Positions 12,665-22,995 of a stretch of DNA of 64,000 bases are shown here, piece by piece; position 1 is the stretch's first letter, and every line of letters starts with the position of its first letter. The DNA is from Tetmemena sp. SeJ-2015 (taxonomy: Eukaryota > Ciliophora > Spirotrichea > Sporadotrichida > Oxytrichidae), in contig JAJKFJ010022330.1 of assembly GCA_027382625.1 (NCBI GenBank), positions 1 to 64,000 of the forward strand, in the 5' to 3' direction. A model generated the notes under the pieces. The model did no database searches and was not told the DNA's origin. It worked only from the letters and a program-made list of their open reading frames with translations. The position numbers and the translations under genes are program-made.

Positions 12665-15600
12665 ATGAGCCAAGCAACCACAGTCGACAGCAACGAATAT
12701 GATAAATAAGAAAATAATTCAATTAGAGTGTGTGTATGTGTATGTATGAGATGGTGAGCGACGAATTCGACTTTCAAGAGATTAAGCAGTCTCCGTAGTT
12801 TGGGATAAAGCGCTACAAGGACTCAGTTTACTTCGGCCACATCAAAGATAAAAAGAGATAGGGCAAGGGCGTCATGGTCTATCTAAATATCCAAGGCAGA
12901 GTCTACGAGGGAGATTGGGCCAAAGATAAGAGAGAGGGTCGGCAAATATAATAACTTATTAAATGCATGTTTATGTCGTGGTTATGAGCGGTTCGCTAAC
13001 GGAAACACTTAAAGTTTTAATTAACTTATCAGGGAGATTATGTAGACGGGAAAGCTGAAGGGAAAGGGCTCTATACTTGGAAGAATTAAGCAGTCAAATA
13101 TATAGAGATTATTATAATTGTAAGAATGGAGAGACTTACGATGGGGAATGGAAGTCGGGCACTAAGAATGGGTACGGGGTTTGGAAAGGAGTAAATGGGG
13201 AGTCCTACATCGGTTAGTGGAAAGACGGTAAGTCTGAGGGCTATGGAGTTCACCAGTGGAAGAACGGCGATAGGTATGAGGGTGAGTGGGTTGCCTGGCT
13301 GAGGCATGGCTATGGAACTGACTTCTTTGTTGCAGTAATTATATATCTTAAATCTTTGTGAATGGCGATACCTATGTGGGCCAATATAAGTTAGGCAAGC
13401 CTGAGGGCTTCGGTCTGTACACTTGGAAAAATGGAAATACTTACCAAGGCATCTTCCATGGAGGACTAAAAAATGGAAAGGGCAAGTGGAAGAAGAAACC
13501 CTCGTAATAGGCTGAGGATGAAGCAAAGAGGAATGGAAGTGGGCAAGTGAGGTGTAACTACTACGAAGGCGACTACGAATTCGATAAGAAACACGGCTGG
13601 GGAATCTTCGAATGGGAGAGCGGCAATAAGTATCAAGGCTAGTATATTGACGACGAAAGAAATGGATTTGGCACTATGGAGAATAAAGATAGTCACTCTC
13701 AATTTGTATATTGATGGTTTATGGAGTGGATAGATGGTAGCATCTACAAAGGGCTTTGGGAAAATGGGATTCAACACGGCATTGGGTTTATGATTTTGCC
13801 AGATGGAATTCGAAAAGCAGGCTTCTTCGATAAGAACATCTACAGATAGCAGCTGCATACTATTGAATAGTTTGACGAAGAGATAATGAAACATTTAGAG
13901 AAGGGAGCTCAAGTGCCTGCAGAGTTCAGAGAAGAGGTTCTTGAATTCCTTAATGACTATACAAATGTAATATTTAACGTTAGGTAAATGAGAGAGAACC
14001 TTAGATCAGACTTTCACCAGATCCTCTGATAAAGGATAGCAGCATACAGCAATTTGGAAACTATGAGGACATGGACAGGAGCATTAAGGATCCTCTAACT
14101 TAGGGATAGACCTCGATGAAGTTAAACTAGGCGCGTTCAGATTAAGAGGAGGAGTTAGATGTTACTTTCAAGCATGCAGAGAGGGAAGACTCAAATGATG
14201 AGCAAGCCTATAATATCAAATAGTCTGAGAGCGAAGAAGAGAAAGAAGATACCCACCAACCAAAGGTTATGGAGACTCTCCCTCAGTACGAGTCAAATAT
14301 TAAAGTTCTTTAAATATTCTCATTGAAGTCAAGAATGGAAAAATCAATAGCCACTTAAGAACTGCCAACAAATCAAAGCGTGATTCCTTAAAAAGAAACT
14401 CAAAATAGGCCAGAGTTAAAGCAAGTAACCACTCCTCTGCTTTACAAGTAAGATGGTTATTTATTTATTGGTCCCTCAAGAGCTCAGCCCTTGCCTCAAC
14501 CTGACTCTCAGTTGTCTAATTTCATGCAGCTGAACAGCTACAACGATGAAGACTTGAACTACAGTTCAGGAGATAACCCATTTCCAGTTCTTGGGAAGAA
14601 GCCTTTATATAATTTATAATATCTTATTATTAATTACCTTACAATAAGACTGAGACGCAATCGATACTGAATCCACCTCCAAAGCGCTTCATAGAGGTCT
14701 CTCCTGAGGAGCCAAGTCAGGTTAACACAAACATCTTTCCTCAGATCTCAAAACTCAGTGATAGATCCTCTTTCATTTAGAGCCCTTAAACATTGTTCAT
14801 TTTCTTAATTAGAAGCCTGCCAGATATTAAACCGGAGAGAAAAACTGAGAGGCCAGCTGCTCAAGGCAACAAAGGAAAGCCTCTCGATAGAGTGAGAAAG
14901 ATCCCTTATCCTCAGCCGATGAGCATAGTCATGAATGAATACACCTCCTCCCACCCTAGTGATTTAATTTAATTTACCTAAGAAAGATTTGTAAATCAAT
15001 TTTCTAAAACTTATATTTAATTTTCACTTTTATTAGTTTAGAGCCAGCGAGTGATGCAACACCCTGCGAGAGTCAGTCCTAAGGTAAATTCGCAAGCTGA
15101 CTAAATGAAAATGCCTAAAATTAAGTACAAGCCCAAGGGATTAAACCAGAGTGAGATCCTGCGAGAGAGCCCAAAGAGACTGAAGTACATGGACTTCGAT
15201 ATGATCCCTAAGAAGAGGACTTTAAAGGCAGCACCCATTTTTCAAAATGACAGGTCGAATTCACTGGGCAGGCCAAAAATAGTTTGATTAGTTTTAATCT
15301 CTTTATATTTTGTGCCCTCAATCTAACAATAGAGATTCTAACAATCCCCTAAGTCTATGATACAACAGTCTATAAACTAAGTTGTATCTTCTTATATATT
15401 TAAGTCTTTAGTAACTCCAAGGCAGGCTTCTAATGTGAGGTAGTAAGCAGGCCCTAAGTTTATCCAAGCACCTAAACAGCTAGGTTCACTCCAGCCTCTG
15501 AGGAGAAGACCCTAAAATCAGATTCTCAACACCAATAGCAATAAAACTACTTTATTAAATTGGAGTGTTTATGGATAGCACTGACAGCATGGAGAAGATA

Positions 15601-16497
15601 ACTTTCAATCCCTTGGCTGACGACAGAGTAGACCCCAATCTCAATTAGATGCCCCGCTACATGAATATCCCCTCACTCAAGGCTCTTCAAAATTATCTAT
15701 GCACTATAATAAACTTATTCAATTAATTACGTGAACCCAAAGAGATAGATCTAGAAGCAGCCACAGCCTAGAAGACCTCAGCTGCAGAAGCTCTAGCCCC
15801 AGCCTGCAAGCAAGTACAGACAGGGCAGCAGTATTGTGAACAGTGGAGTTTATCGAAGCCAAGCGAGTCCATAGAACGCTCTGAGCAACGCAGTCTACCA
15901 CAGCAAGAACTTGTCAAGTGGAAACAGGTCACTCATCCACTCCTTCGAGCCCAACAACAAAAATCTAATCAGACTTGGCAGAGTACAAATTAAAATGTAT
16001 TTTCAAAAGTGTTGTTGATTTTTGAGAGGGAGCAACCACACCAACTCTAACCAGGGTAGCTTGTCAAGACAGCCTCACTACAGAAATAACTCTTTGGAGT
16101 ATCCTGCTTCCAAGAACACTAACACCTCACTCAACAAAAGCACATTAGCTCCAGCGCTCAGTTCAAGACTCCCTAAGCATATCTCAGCTGCAGCTTCCAA
16201 CTTCAGTGGCCGTTTAAATTAATTGAATGAATGACATTCTAGTTTCAGGACCAATGATAGAGGCTCACAGAGAAGAGACTATCAAGACTCCATTCAGAGT
16301 GTAGAACGGTCTCAGGCTAAGTTCAAGCAGTACTAAGCAATTGCCCAGCCAAAGAGAACTTGGATTCCTTCAGGTAAACAATAATTCATAAATATTATGT
16401 TGTTGATCTTATTTCTATCTTGAAAGATAGATTTAATGCAAGAGCCCTAAAGAACGAGAAGTATGCGAAATACCTTAACTTCAAAACCAACTTCTGA
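12665..16497 (+). CDS. MORN-repeat protein with long low-complexity tail
   Basis: The start ATG at 12665 is followed, after the first IES, by a classic array of about eight MORN repeats between roughly 12830 and 13860 (YEGDW, YVDGKAEGKG, YDGEWKSGTKNGYGVW, YIGQWKDGK, YEGEW, YVGQYKLGKPEGFG, YQGIF, YEGDY, YKGLWENG). MORN repeats bind phospholipids and scaffold cortical or ciliary structures in protists. Removing pointer-flanked IESs restores every repeat exactly. The tail (14000-16497) is rich in Gln, Ser, Pro and Asn, ends in a TGA at 16495-16497, and uses many TAA/TAG codons as Gln. A TGA at 15284-15286 could instead end the MORN gene, with the remainder a second gene. I favour one gene because no start codon or promoter-like gap separates them, but that junction is not resolved. 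Confidence 0.85.
12698..12749 (+). other. IES with pointer TATGA
   Basis: TATGA at 12698-12702 and again at 12745-12749. Removing one copy plus the intervening GT-rich segment joins the short N-terminal segment to the frame leading into the MORN array. No GT-AG intron gives the same join. Confidence 0.8.
12938..12978 (+). other. IES with pointer GTCG
   Basis: GTCG occurs at 12938-12941 and 12975-12978. Excision restores the MORN motif REGRGYERF across the junction; the unexcised frame loses it. Confidence 0.9.
13007..13028 (+). other. 17-bp IES with pointer ACTTA
   Basis: ACTTA at 13007-13011 and 13024-13028. Excision of 17 bases gives NTYQGDYVDG, the expected MORN spacing. The GT-AG alternative ending at 13031 leaves the wrong frame. 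Confidence 0.9.
13081..13127 (+). other. IES with pointer AAGAAT
   Basis: AAGAAT at 13081-13086 and 13122-13127. Excision restores YTWKNGETYDGEW, a perfect MORN repeat. An in-frame GT-AG intron is possible here but would insert two foreign residues into the repeat. Confidence 0.85.
13324..13359 (+). other. IES with pointer TCTTTGT
   Basis: TCTTTGT at 13324-13330 and 13353-13359. Excision joins TDFF to VNGDTYVGQY in frame. Confidence 0.9.
13676..13726 (+). other. IES with pointer ATGGAG
   Basis: ATGGAG at 13676-13681 and 13721-13726. Excision restores GFGTMEWIDGSIYKGLW. Confidence 0.9.
13963..13990 (+). other. 23-bp IES with pointer AAATG
   Basis: AAATG at 13963-13967 and 13986-13990. Excision changes frame so that the tail stays open through the next kilobase; without it the frame stops at a TGA 40 bases later. 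Confidence 0.85.
14602..14640 (+). other. IES with pointer CCTT
   Basis: CCTT at 14602-14605 and 14637-14640. Excision joins GKKPYNKTETQ in an open frame; the intervening DNA is almost pure AT. Confidence 0.75.
14781..14817 (+). other. In-frame IES with pointer AGCC
   Basis: AGCC at 14781-14784 and 14814-14817; the removed length is 33 bases, a multiple of three, with no TGA. It is recognised by its AT-rich composition and hydrophobic translation inside a polar tail, so it is weaker than the frame-shifting cases. Confidence 0.55.
15352..15373 (+). other. 15-bp IES with pointer AGTCTAT
   Basis: AGTCTAT at 15352-15358 and 15367-15373. Removing 15 bases deletes the in-frame TGA at 15358-15360 and leaves the Gln-rich frame open into the 15410-15545 segment. 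Confidence 0.65.
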
Positions 16498-16773
16498 TTT
16501 TCACAGTTATCAATCTATTAAACTCTATTTCACAAGTTAAGCATGAATTTATTTTTTCTCATTAAGAAGATTTCATATGCTTAAGGGATAACTATAATTT
16601 AAATAATCCTCGTCTTCATGTCTTCATTCTAAGAGCTCTAATCTTTTACAACGCCATCGTCTACAGATAAGGAAAAAGAGTGACTGTAAAGTTACTTATA
16701 GCATGCAAATCCAGATTATTAATTTATAGATTTAATAAATAGATAAGCGATTATTATAATAATTATAAGTAAA
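16498..16773. other. Intergenic spacer
   Basis: AT-rich gap between two + strand genes; nothing coding seen. Confidence 0.5.
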
Positions 16774-18720
16774 ATGCTGAAAGGCGTATCCAATAAAATT
16801 ACTCTCAGCGTAGTGGCACTCGTGGCCACCTCCCTGATTAGTTAAGCCTCTGCTCAGGATGTGAAGGCCCCCTTCAGAGTCAACCCTGACTCCAGACTGA
16901 TGGAGGACTCAGTGGGCAGATCTATCATCTTCCACGGAGTCAACGTAGTTTACAAAGTTGACCCATAAACTACCAAGTAACAATGGAAGTATTTGATAAT
17001 TTAGTGATAGCTTTACATTCCCTCAAATGATGTATTCGATCCTCAGCTGTCACTGACCGACGACGACATTAAGAACATGGTAGACTGGGGCTTTAATTTC
17101 GTGCGCCTTGGAGTTATGTGGGAGGCAGTTGAGCGTTCCCCTGGCGTCTACAACCTCACCTACTTGGCTGAGGTTGAGAAGCTAGTCAACAGATTGGGAC
17201 AGAAGGGCATTTACACCTTGGTTGATGCCCATCAGGATGTGTTCGCAAGACACATCTGCGGAGAGGGAGTGCCTGACTTCTACGCAGCTGACAACGTACT
17301 CGACCACTCTTGCAAGGGAGGCATCATCCCCTACTTCGCCTCCATCCTTGGTCTCTGCAAGTCCATCAAGGATTACGGCTTCCGTTTTGACTCCAACGGC
17401 GATCCCCTCATCGCTGACTGCGTCAAGAACAACTTCGCCATGTACTACCCCTCAGCTGAGTCCATCTCTGGCTTCCAAAGACTCTACGACAACGTCGACG
17501 GCCTCTAAGACAAGTACGTTGCCTACTGGGCTGCAGTTGCAAAGTACTTTGCCAAGAACAAGTTCGTGCTAGGATATGATCCCTTAAACGAGCCCTTCCC
17601 CTCCAACATATTCTCTGACCCTACTCTCCTCGAGCCAGGCAGATTCGATGCTGAGCTCCTTCAACCCATGTAAACGAAATTCAATCTCGTAGGAGCTTAT
17701 GTGTAGTAATTGATGTTTACAAGCGCGCCTATGATGAGTACTACAAGGCTGACAAGAACAAGATCATGTTCTTCGAGCCAGGCGAATTCCCCGATGAAAT
17801 TGGAATATTCGGTGGACTTGTCTTCCATCTTGGATTCACTGAGGCCCCAGGTGGTGCTGGCAACAAGACCACCCACGTCCTCAACGATCACACCTACTGC
17901 TGCCAGCTATCAGCTGACTTACTCTAGTCTTATATATTATTTGACATGTGCGCTACTGGAGAGCCTCCTCTGGAGTAGGCAGCTGCTTGCAAGGAATGGC
18001 ATCAGAAGAGAGTGGGCACCAGAGCTCAAGACGCAGCCAGATACGGAGTGCCTCTCTTCATCAGTGAGTTCGGAGCATGCCTCGACACCTAATCTTGCGT
18101 CCAGGAGATCAACTCTGTTAAACCATCTTATCATTAAGTTTAGTAGTGATAGGATCCTATTTGGTTTGGTGACACCTGCGATGAGAACCTTGTTGGCTGG
18201 GCTTACTGGCAATTCAAGAACTTCGCTGACCTGACCACCTCAGCTGGTACTTCATCTGAAGGTTTCTACAACTCTGACGGTACTCTCTAAGAAGGAAAGG
18301 TTAAGGCCCTCACTAGATCATACGTCTATCATCATGATTATCTTGACTGATGATCTATTTGTTATAGGCAACCCAAGGTGTGTTGAAGTCCATGTACTTC
18401 AGCACTGACAACGCCACTCTCGTTGCCACTTTTGTAGCTGACACCACCATCAACGCTCCCACCATCGTCTACATGAACCAAGACTACTGGATTCCTCATG
18501 GAGACGTCACCACCCTAGTTGTATCAATCTAATCAGTGAGTGATCGTCCTTATTATAAGTTGATTTGACAACAGGCCAGGTCCTGGAATTGAACGTTGAC
18601 TTCATGCTCTTCATGAATGCCAAGCACTTCAACCACGTCCAGATCGTGAACCAAGACTTAAACGGCCACCTTATCAAACTCACAGTCGACCAACAACCCC
18701 AGAGAGTCGATATCATTTGA
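16774..18720 (+). CDS. Secreted GH5 glycoside hydrolase (endoglycoceramidase-like)
   Basis: The ATG at 16774 begins a hydrophobic signal peptide ending near ASAQ. The mature protein follows the GH5 endoglycoceramidase pattern: FHGVNVVYK, WGFNFVRLGVMWEAVE, YTLVDAHQDVF, GYDPLNEPFPSN (proton donor Glu of the NEP motif) and FISEFGACLD (nucleophile Glu). A C-terminal beta domain follows, with TGA at 18718-18720. It should hydrolyse a beta-glucoside or glycolipid in a food vacuole or outside the cell. Two TA-bounded IESs interrupt it (16966-17015 and 17671-17719). Two GT-AG introns are likely, near 18117-18152 and 18331-18373. Two further joins remain ambiguous: near 17912-17945 (pointers TGAC or TTA) and 18537-18585 (TGA pointer or intron). 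Codon use is GC-richer than the neighbours, as in highly expressed genes. Confidence 0.85.
16966..17015 (+). other. TA-bounded IES
   Basis: TA at 16966-16967 and 17014-17015. Excision gives YKVDPYIPSNDVFDPQLS, the family sequence. The retained segment carries a TGA in frame. Confidence 0.75.
17671..17719 (+). other. TA-bounded IES
   Basis: TA at 17671-17672 and 17718-17719. Excision gives LLQPMYKRAYDEYYK, matching GH5 relatives; retention breaks the frame. Confidence 0.75.
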
Positions 18721-18899
18721 GAGAGAAACACCAACCACTCTTATTCACCCTCCTCCTATCTTATCCAAATTATTATTTCAAGACAACAATTCTAAAATTA
18801 GTAACACAGTTTATACACTGATCAGCTCAACAGTATTCTTATACTTTAAAATAATTGAATAGTTTCATAAACTGTGTTTACCATAGATATCTTATATAG

Positions 18900-20288
18900 T
18901 CAAGCGTCTATAACTTTTTTAGGATATTTAGAGGCGTAGGTGTGAGGCTTGAAAAAGAAAAGCATGATCCCTGCGCAGATAGACAGCCCTCCGTAGATGT
19001 AGAAAACTCCTCCATAGCTTATCAGTGGCAACAAGGTCTTGCTAGTCAGAATACCCAAGCATGCGCCAATTGCGTTTCCGAAGAACAGCACAGAGTAAAT
19101 TCCTTAATCAATATGAAATTAAGGTATCAAAGATATTAAAATTTGGGAGCCTAGGTTTGAGCCATAGAGGTCTGAGGCAATTGCGGGGAAGATCACAAAA
19201 TGAGCGCCCTCGCAAATGAAAACCAGACCAATCCAAAGCAAGAAGAGATATTGGTTGCTTGCCACTAGATCGATAGTGAAGCAAATAGCTGTCTGCAGAA
19301 TAAGCGCAGCTATGTAACACTTCTTAAAGCCAATCTTGTCATGGACCGCGCCCCAAGCAAACTTTGCAATAAAGGAGAACAAGAAAGCAAAAGCAGTTGC
19401 AAGTGTGAGGAAGGCATCGTTGAACATCTGAGTTTGACCGTAACTCTTGAGGGAGGGTTTCATGAAGAAGCTGAAACTGATTGAAAGAGTCACCATAATT
19501 AGGATGTGCAAAAACGGCCACTGCTTCACAGACTGCATAAGAGTCTAGTGTTCAAAAGGATGATACTTCTCTTGGGTTGCTCTCATAGTTTGGTAGCCTT
19601 CAGCATGTTGGGATGAGGAGGAATCTTTTCTATTGTTAGAGTTTGAAATATGGAGGCTATTCATTCTCACTTGAGTATTTGGACTTTAAAAGTATATTGA
19701 ATTGAACTTTGCTGCTCTGAGTCTATTAGTCTCTCCTTCATCTGACTCTTGTGGCTCTGTCTTTCATTGTTGATAGACATGGGTCTCCTTAACTGCTACT
19801 GCTGCTGATCTTCTTCTTCTTCGCTCGACTGATCCTTCTTGCTGATTATAAACTAAAACCATTAAAGATTAGTAAGACAGCGAGAAGTACGAGGCCAAAG
19901 TAGAAATAGGCAGTGTACTGTAGCATCTTGGGCACGTTTTAAACTACATCACTACTTGGAGAATAGTACATTTCCATTGCCTTGCCTACCATGACAGTCT
20001 GATCAGGCATCATATTGTTGGGGTTGGCAATTGCTGCAGTGAAGAAGGACCAGCAGATGGCTCCGAGACTGTAGCAACTTAGGATCATGCCTGAGACCAT
20101 GCCCTTACGCTCTGGGAAGAACAGCCAAGCGTTTCTCACAGGCAGCATGTATATCATACCCAAGCCAACTCCACTCACACCTGCGAACAGGAAGAAGAAA
20201 AGTGCATAGCTCTTGACTAATGACATCAGGAAGATAGGCACTGTGAAAAGTAGTCCTCCAATCAATAGCTACAGCCGAGGGTCAATTT
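18900..20288 (-). CDS. Major-facilitator transporter 1, body (scrambled gene, segments 2 onward)
   Basis: Minus-strand segments encode all but the first two helices of an oxalate/formate-antiporter-type (OFA) MFS transporter. In order: IDPRLQLLIGG, the helix-loop GLGMIYMLPVRNAWLFFPERKG, a long cytoplasmic loop rich in Glu/Gln/Ser, then MQSVKQWPFLHIL and six more helices to a TGA at 18900-18902. IESs are removed through pointers AATC (near 19840-19865), AAAGT (near 19680-19710) and AATTT (near 19090-19135), each restoring frame. The upstream end joins, through pointer AAATT (complement at 20284-20288), to an inverted first segment at 20422-20742. The transported solute is unknown. A paralog with the same layout lies at 22996-26181. 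Confidence 0.85.
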
Positions 20289-20421
20289 AATACAGGAGAG
20301 TGAGTCAATTATAAGATATTTTATGTGTAGTTGATAATATAAATATCCTATTTCTCTTTCAGTAATTATAATATAAAATATCTTCTTGTTATAGTGAAAC
20401 TGAAGTGAGAGTAGCCTAAAC

Positions 20422-20742
20422 ATGAGTGCACCTAAAAAGTTTCAAGGACAATTCAGTGTAGCCGCCGGCATGATCACAAAATAAAAAGTTTTCTATATTT
20501 ATATGTGCGTGCATTCTTTGTTTTATGATGGTTCAGTTGGTAAAGTTTTTTACTGAAATGAATGAGGATTATAGGTACTGGGGTTCATTCCTATCTGGGG
20601 CAACATACTGATCTACTGCACCTCTTTCCTGAGGCAGTACGATGACACAGTCAAGATATCAGACGTGTTCGTCATCTACCCCATCCATCTCCTGGTGGGA
20701 GCGATCTTCATGCAACCGGGTTCCTACATCATAGGCAAAATT
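20422..20742 (+). CDS. Major-facilitator transporter 1, inverted first segment
   Basis: The ATG at 20422 starts a short N-terminus (AAGMI) followed by a probable intron ending in TATAG before VLGFIPIWGNILIY, the first helix, and then ISDVFVIYPIHLLVGAIFMQPG, the second. Coding ends at GKI with the bases AAATT at 20738-20742. The same five bases, in reverse complement, begin the body on the minus strand at 20284-20288, where the frame continues as DPRLQLLIGG. Head and body are therefore one gene whose first segment is inverted in the germline. The intron donor is not certain (GTTTTC at about 20487 fits phase). Confidence 0.85.
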
Positions 20743-20810
20743 ATTATCCATACTTTTTAAATTGACTCACTCTTGCTCTGAATAGATAGATGTTTGATTC
20801 TAATATCTAC
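20743..20810. other. Short spacer between transporter 1 head and SFM1-like gene end
   Basis: About 70 AT-rich bases between the end of the inverted transporter segment and the stop of the SFM1-like gene; no feature seen. Confidence 0.4.
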
Positions 20811-21934
20811 TCAATCTTAGAATAAAGGCAAAAAATGAATTGTATAATTAATCTCAAAAACCGAATTCTCCCTCATTCTCACTCCTCTAATTACTAATTT
20901 TGTGCCGATTGGTATAATAGGGAACTCTTCTCCCAAGTTTTGATTATCTTTGTAGACTGGGTAGACTGAGTCATTCACTCTGTATATGAAACCCTCCATG
21001 CAAGTGTATTCTTCTCTATCAGCATCCTCATCCTCAACTTTTTACTAACTTGCTTGCACCTTCTCAAACTTAATAAAAGTTAAATCTTAATCACTACATT
21101 TATATTCTAAACTCTTAAATGTCGCCTGACTTCAAAAGCTCTTGTCTGAATAGTCTGAGGGTGGCAGTATTCATTCCCATCATAGCCTTTTTTGCAAAGG
21201 CAGTCTCAAGTCTAAATATCTCCTCACCTCATTATCAAATAAATGACAGAAGGAAAAAAAAATTAAAGGTGATAATTATCAGTAGGGATTGAAGGCTCCT
21301 CAATGAACTTTAGATTTTAAATGTCTTTCCCTTCTTCAAGAATCTCCCTACAAACAAGCAGGGCATACTCTATTCAGCTGCACATACGTTTAGAACTGGA
21401 ACTGCTGAGAATCTGCAGGTTGAAGCTTGGACTCTCCTCTCATGTCCATGAAGCAAACCTTCTCTTACTAACCACCCATCTCTTGCTCAATTCATTCATG
21501 GATAGATGATTTTGAGAACTTGTGAGTTCGAGTAGACTGAACTGACTGAACAAGCACTTCCCTCCCAGGTTTTAGTTAATCTAGTGCAGTCGCTGCATGT
21601 TTCTCAGTGAGTTATATTCATCCTCTTCCAAAGTTCCCTATTTAAGTTGCTGCAAGAAAAAGTATGACAATGAGGAAAAAAAACATCATGCTTATATATT
21701 GAACTTATAAGAAGGGGAAGTGAGTGATGATGAGCCTTGAGTTCTCACTCCTTTCAGAATCTGCGTACAAGTCGTTCAAAATCATAATCATGTGCACGTA
21801 TTCCATAACAATTATAAGTTTGTAGAATAATTATAATAAATTGAGTATTCACTAGTTGTCCAGTTTGAGACCTCGGTTTCAAAGTGCTCTATCACATAAT
21901 TGAGTGACTTGCTACTTGCGGATTGTTGTTCCAT
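20811..21934 (-). CDS. SFM1: SFM1-like (DUF431) SPOUT methyltransferase, main part
   Basis: The minus-strand ATG at 21932-21934 begins a family-typical N-terminus (LNYVIEHFETEVSNWTTSEY). A GAATAC-pointer IES and a probable intron (donor GTTCAA, acceptor TTGCAG, ending near 21652) follow. Next come QLKQGTLEEDEYNSL, SKRWVVCFMDMRGESKLQP (after a GGTT-pointer IES), then REILEEGKDIQNLKFIEEPS, a charged loop, EYTCMEGFIYR, and a TGA at 20811-20813. The conserved core GGILGDHPPRD...QMTTDTA is missing here and lies inverted at 24623-24757. Yeast SFM1 methylates an arginine of ribosomal protein uS3; the same role is inferred from family only. The join between 21130 and 21290 is not fully resolved. Confidence 0.85.
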
Positions 21935-21968
21935 TGATTGTATATTTATATACTTCTCAAACACTATA

Positions 21969-21976
21969 GATTATTA
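21969..21976. repeat. Target-site duplication, left copy (GATTATTA)
   Basis: Direct copy of 22860-22867, immediately outside the G9 tip of the inverted-repeat element. Confidence 0.85.
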
Positions 21977-22859
21977 GGGGGGGGGACGGAAGTGCACCTC
22001 CCCCCCTTTTTATGGTCAAAATAGCCCAAAAATCGTCCATATAGGCCGAAATCGGCCAAAAATGCCAAAAAATTAAGAGTTTTTGGCCTTCGAAATTTCC
22101 TTGAGGGTCAAATTTTATGATTTCAATTTTTTTCAAAAATGTTCTATTTTTTGTTATCAAGTCTTATTTTGAATGAATACTTTCATGTTTTTGGGACCCC
22201 ATCTCCTTTTAATGACTGAATCACATTTGAACTCCTATATATTCTTCTTCAAAATAGTGAGCCTAAGAAATGATTATTAAAAATAGGTGGAAGTAGTTCT
22301 GCAATTTATTTCCAAGAGTTTAAATGCTATTATCAAAATCGTAAATAAAGCTTGCTATCTTTTATAAAATAGAATTAGCGAGACCTTCTCTTTTTTAAAG
22401 TCAGAGTAAGAAACCAAATACTGCAATAGATGAAATTATCTTGACTTTGAACTTAACTTGCCATATTCTTCTTAAGAAAATAAATTGAGGAAAGATTTCT
22501 CTATGTTGGAAGGACGTCTAATAACAGCAATATTTATAAATACTGATGGCTGATTTAACTTATATTTAGCCTCTATTTGTGGCTAATATTGTAGATTTTG
22601 CTGGTACTGATCAAGTATCTGCCTAAATTTGCCCTATATTATTTTAAAACTATAATTTTAATGGTAAATTTGACTTGAAACATATTTTGCGAGAATTTTT
22701 GGAAAAAAATTGAAATCATGAAATTTGACCCTCAAGGAAATTTCGAAGGCCAAAAACTCTTAATTTTTTGGCATTTTTGGCCGATTTCGGCCTATATGGA
22801 CGATTTTTGGGCTAATTTGACCATAAAAAGGGGGGGAGGTGCACTTCCGTCCCCCCCCC
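21977..22859. mobile_element. 883-bp non-coding element with about 164-bp terminal inverted repeats
   Basis: The arms 21977-22140 and about 22696-22859 are near-identical inverted repeats, with one A/T difference around 22020 and divergence only at the inner ends. The tips are nine G on the left and nine C on the right, followed by ACGGAAGTGCACCTCC in the arm. The element is flanked by an 8-bp direct repeat GATTATTA (21969-21976 and 22860-22867), a target-site duplication. The 555-bp middle has no coding capacity. This is the structure of a MITE or foldback element; 8-bp duplications are typical of hAT and some other cut-and-paste families, but the tips do not let me name one. Confidence 0.88.
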
Positions 22860-22867
22860 GATTATTA
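22860..22867. repeat. Target-site duplication, right copy (GATTATTA)
   Basis: Direct copy of 21969-21976, immediately outside the C9 tip of the inverted-repeat element. Confidence 0.85.
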
Positions 22868-22995
22868 GATTTCCAAGCACTTCTCTATCAATATGAAATA
22901 GACAATTGATATTTAACATTTGATGGTTTGCAAAAATTGAGTAAAGTTAACAAATTTTTGATACAAAAGACTTAACTTTAGTTTTGTATTAGAAC

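Noticed and set aside
13086..13894. Long minus-strand open frames opposite the MORN gene
   Set aside because: They are antisense shadows of the MORN repeats, which explain the region completely.
20470..20577. First interruption in the transporter 1 head as an IES
   Set aside because: No pointer pair gives the right frame. The acceptor TATAG before GTACTG is matched by TTGCAG before GTGTTC in the paralog, so an intron is the better reading.
21977..22859. Short open frames in both arms of the inverted-repeat element
   Set aside because: They are the same arm sequence read twice and have no coding features; they are chance frames in a repeat.
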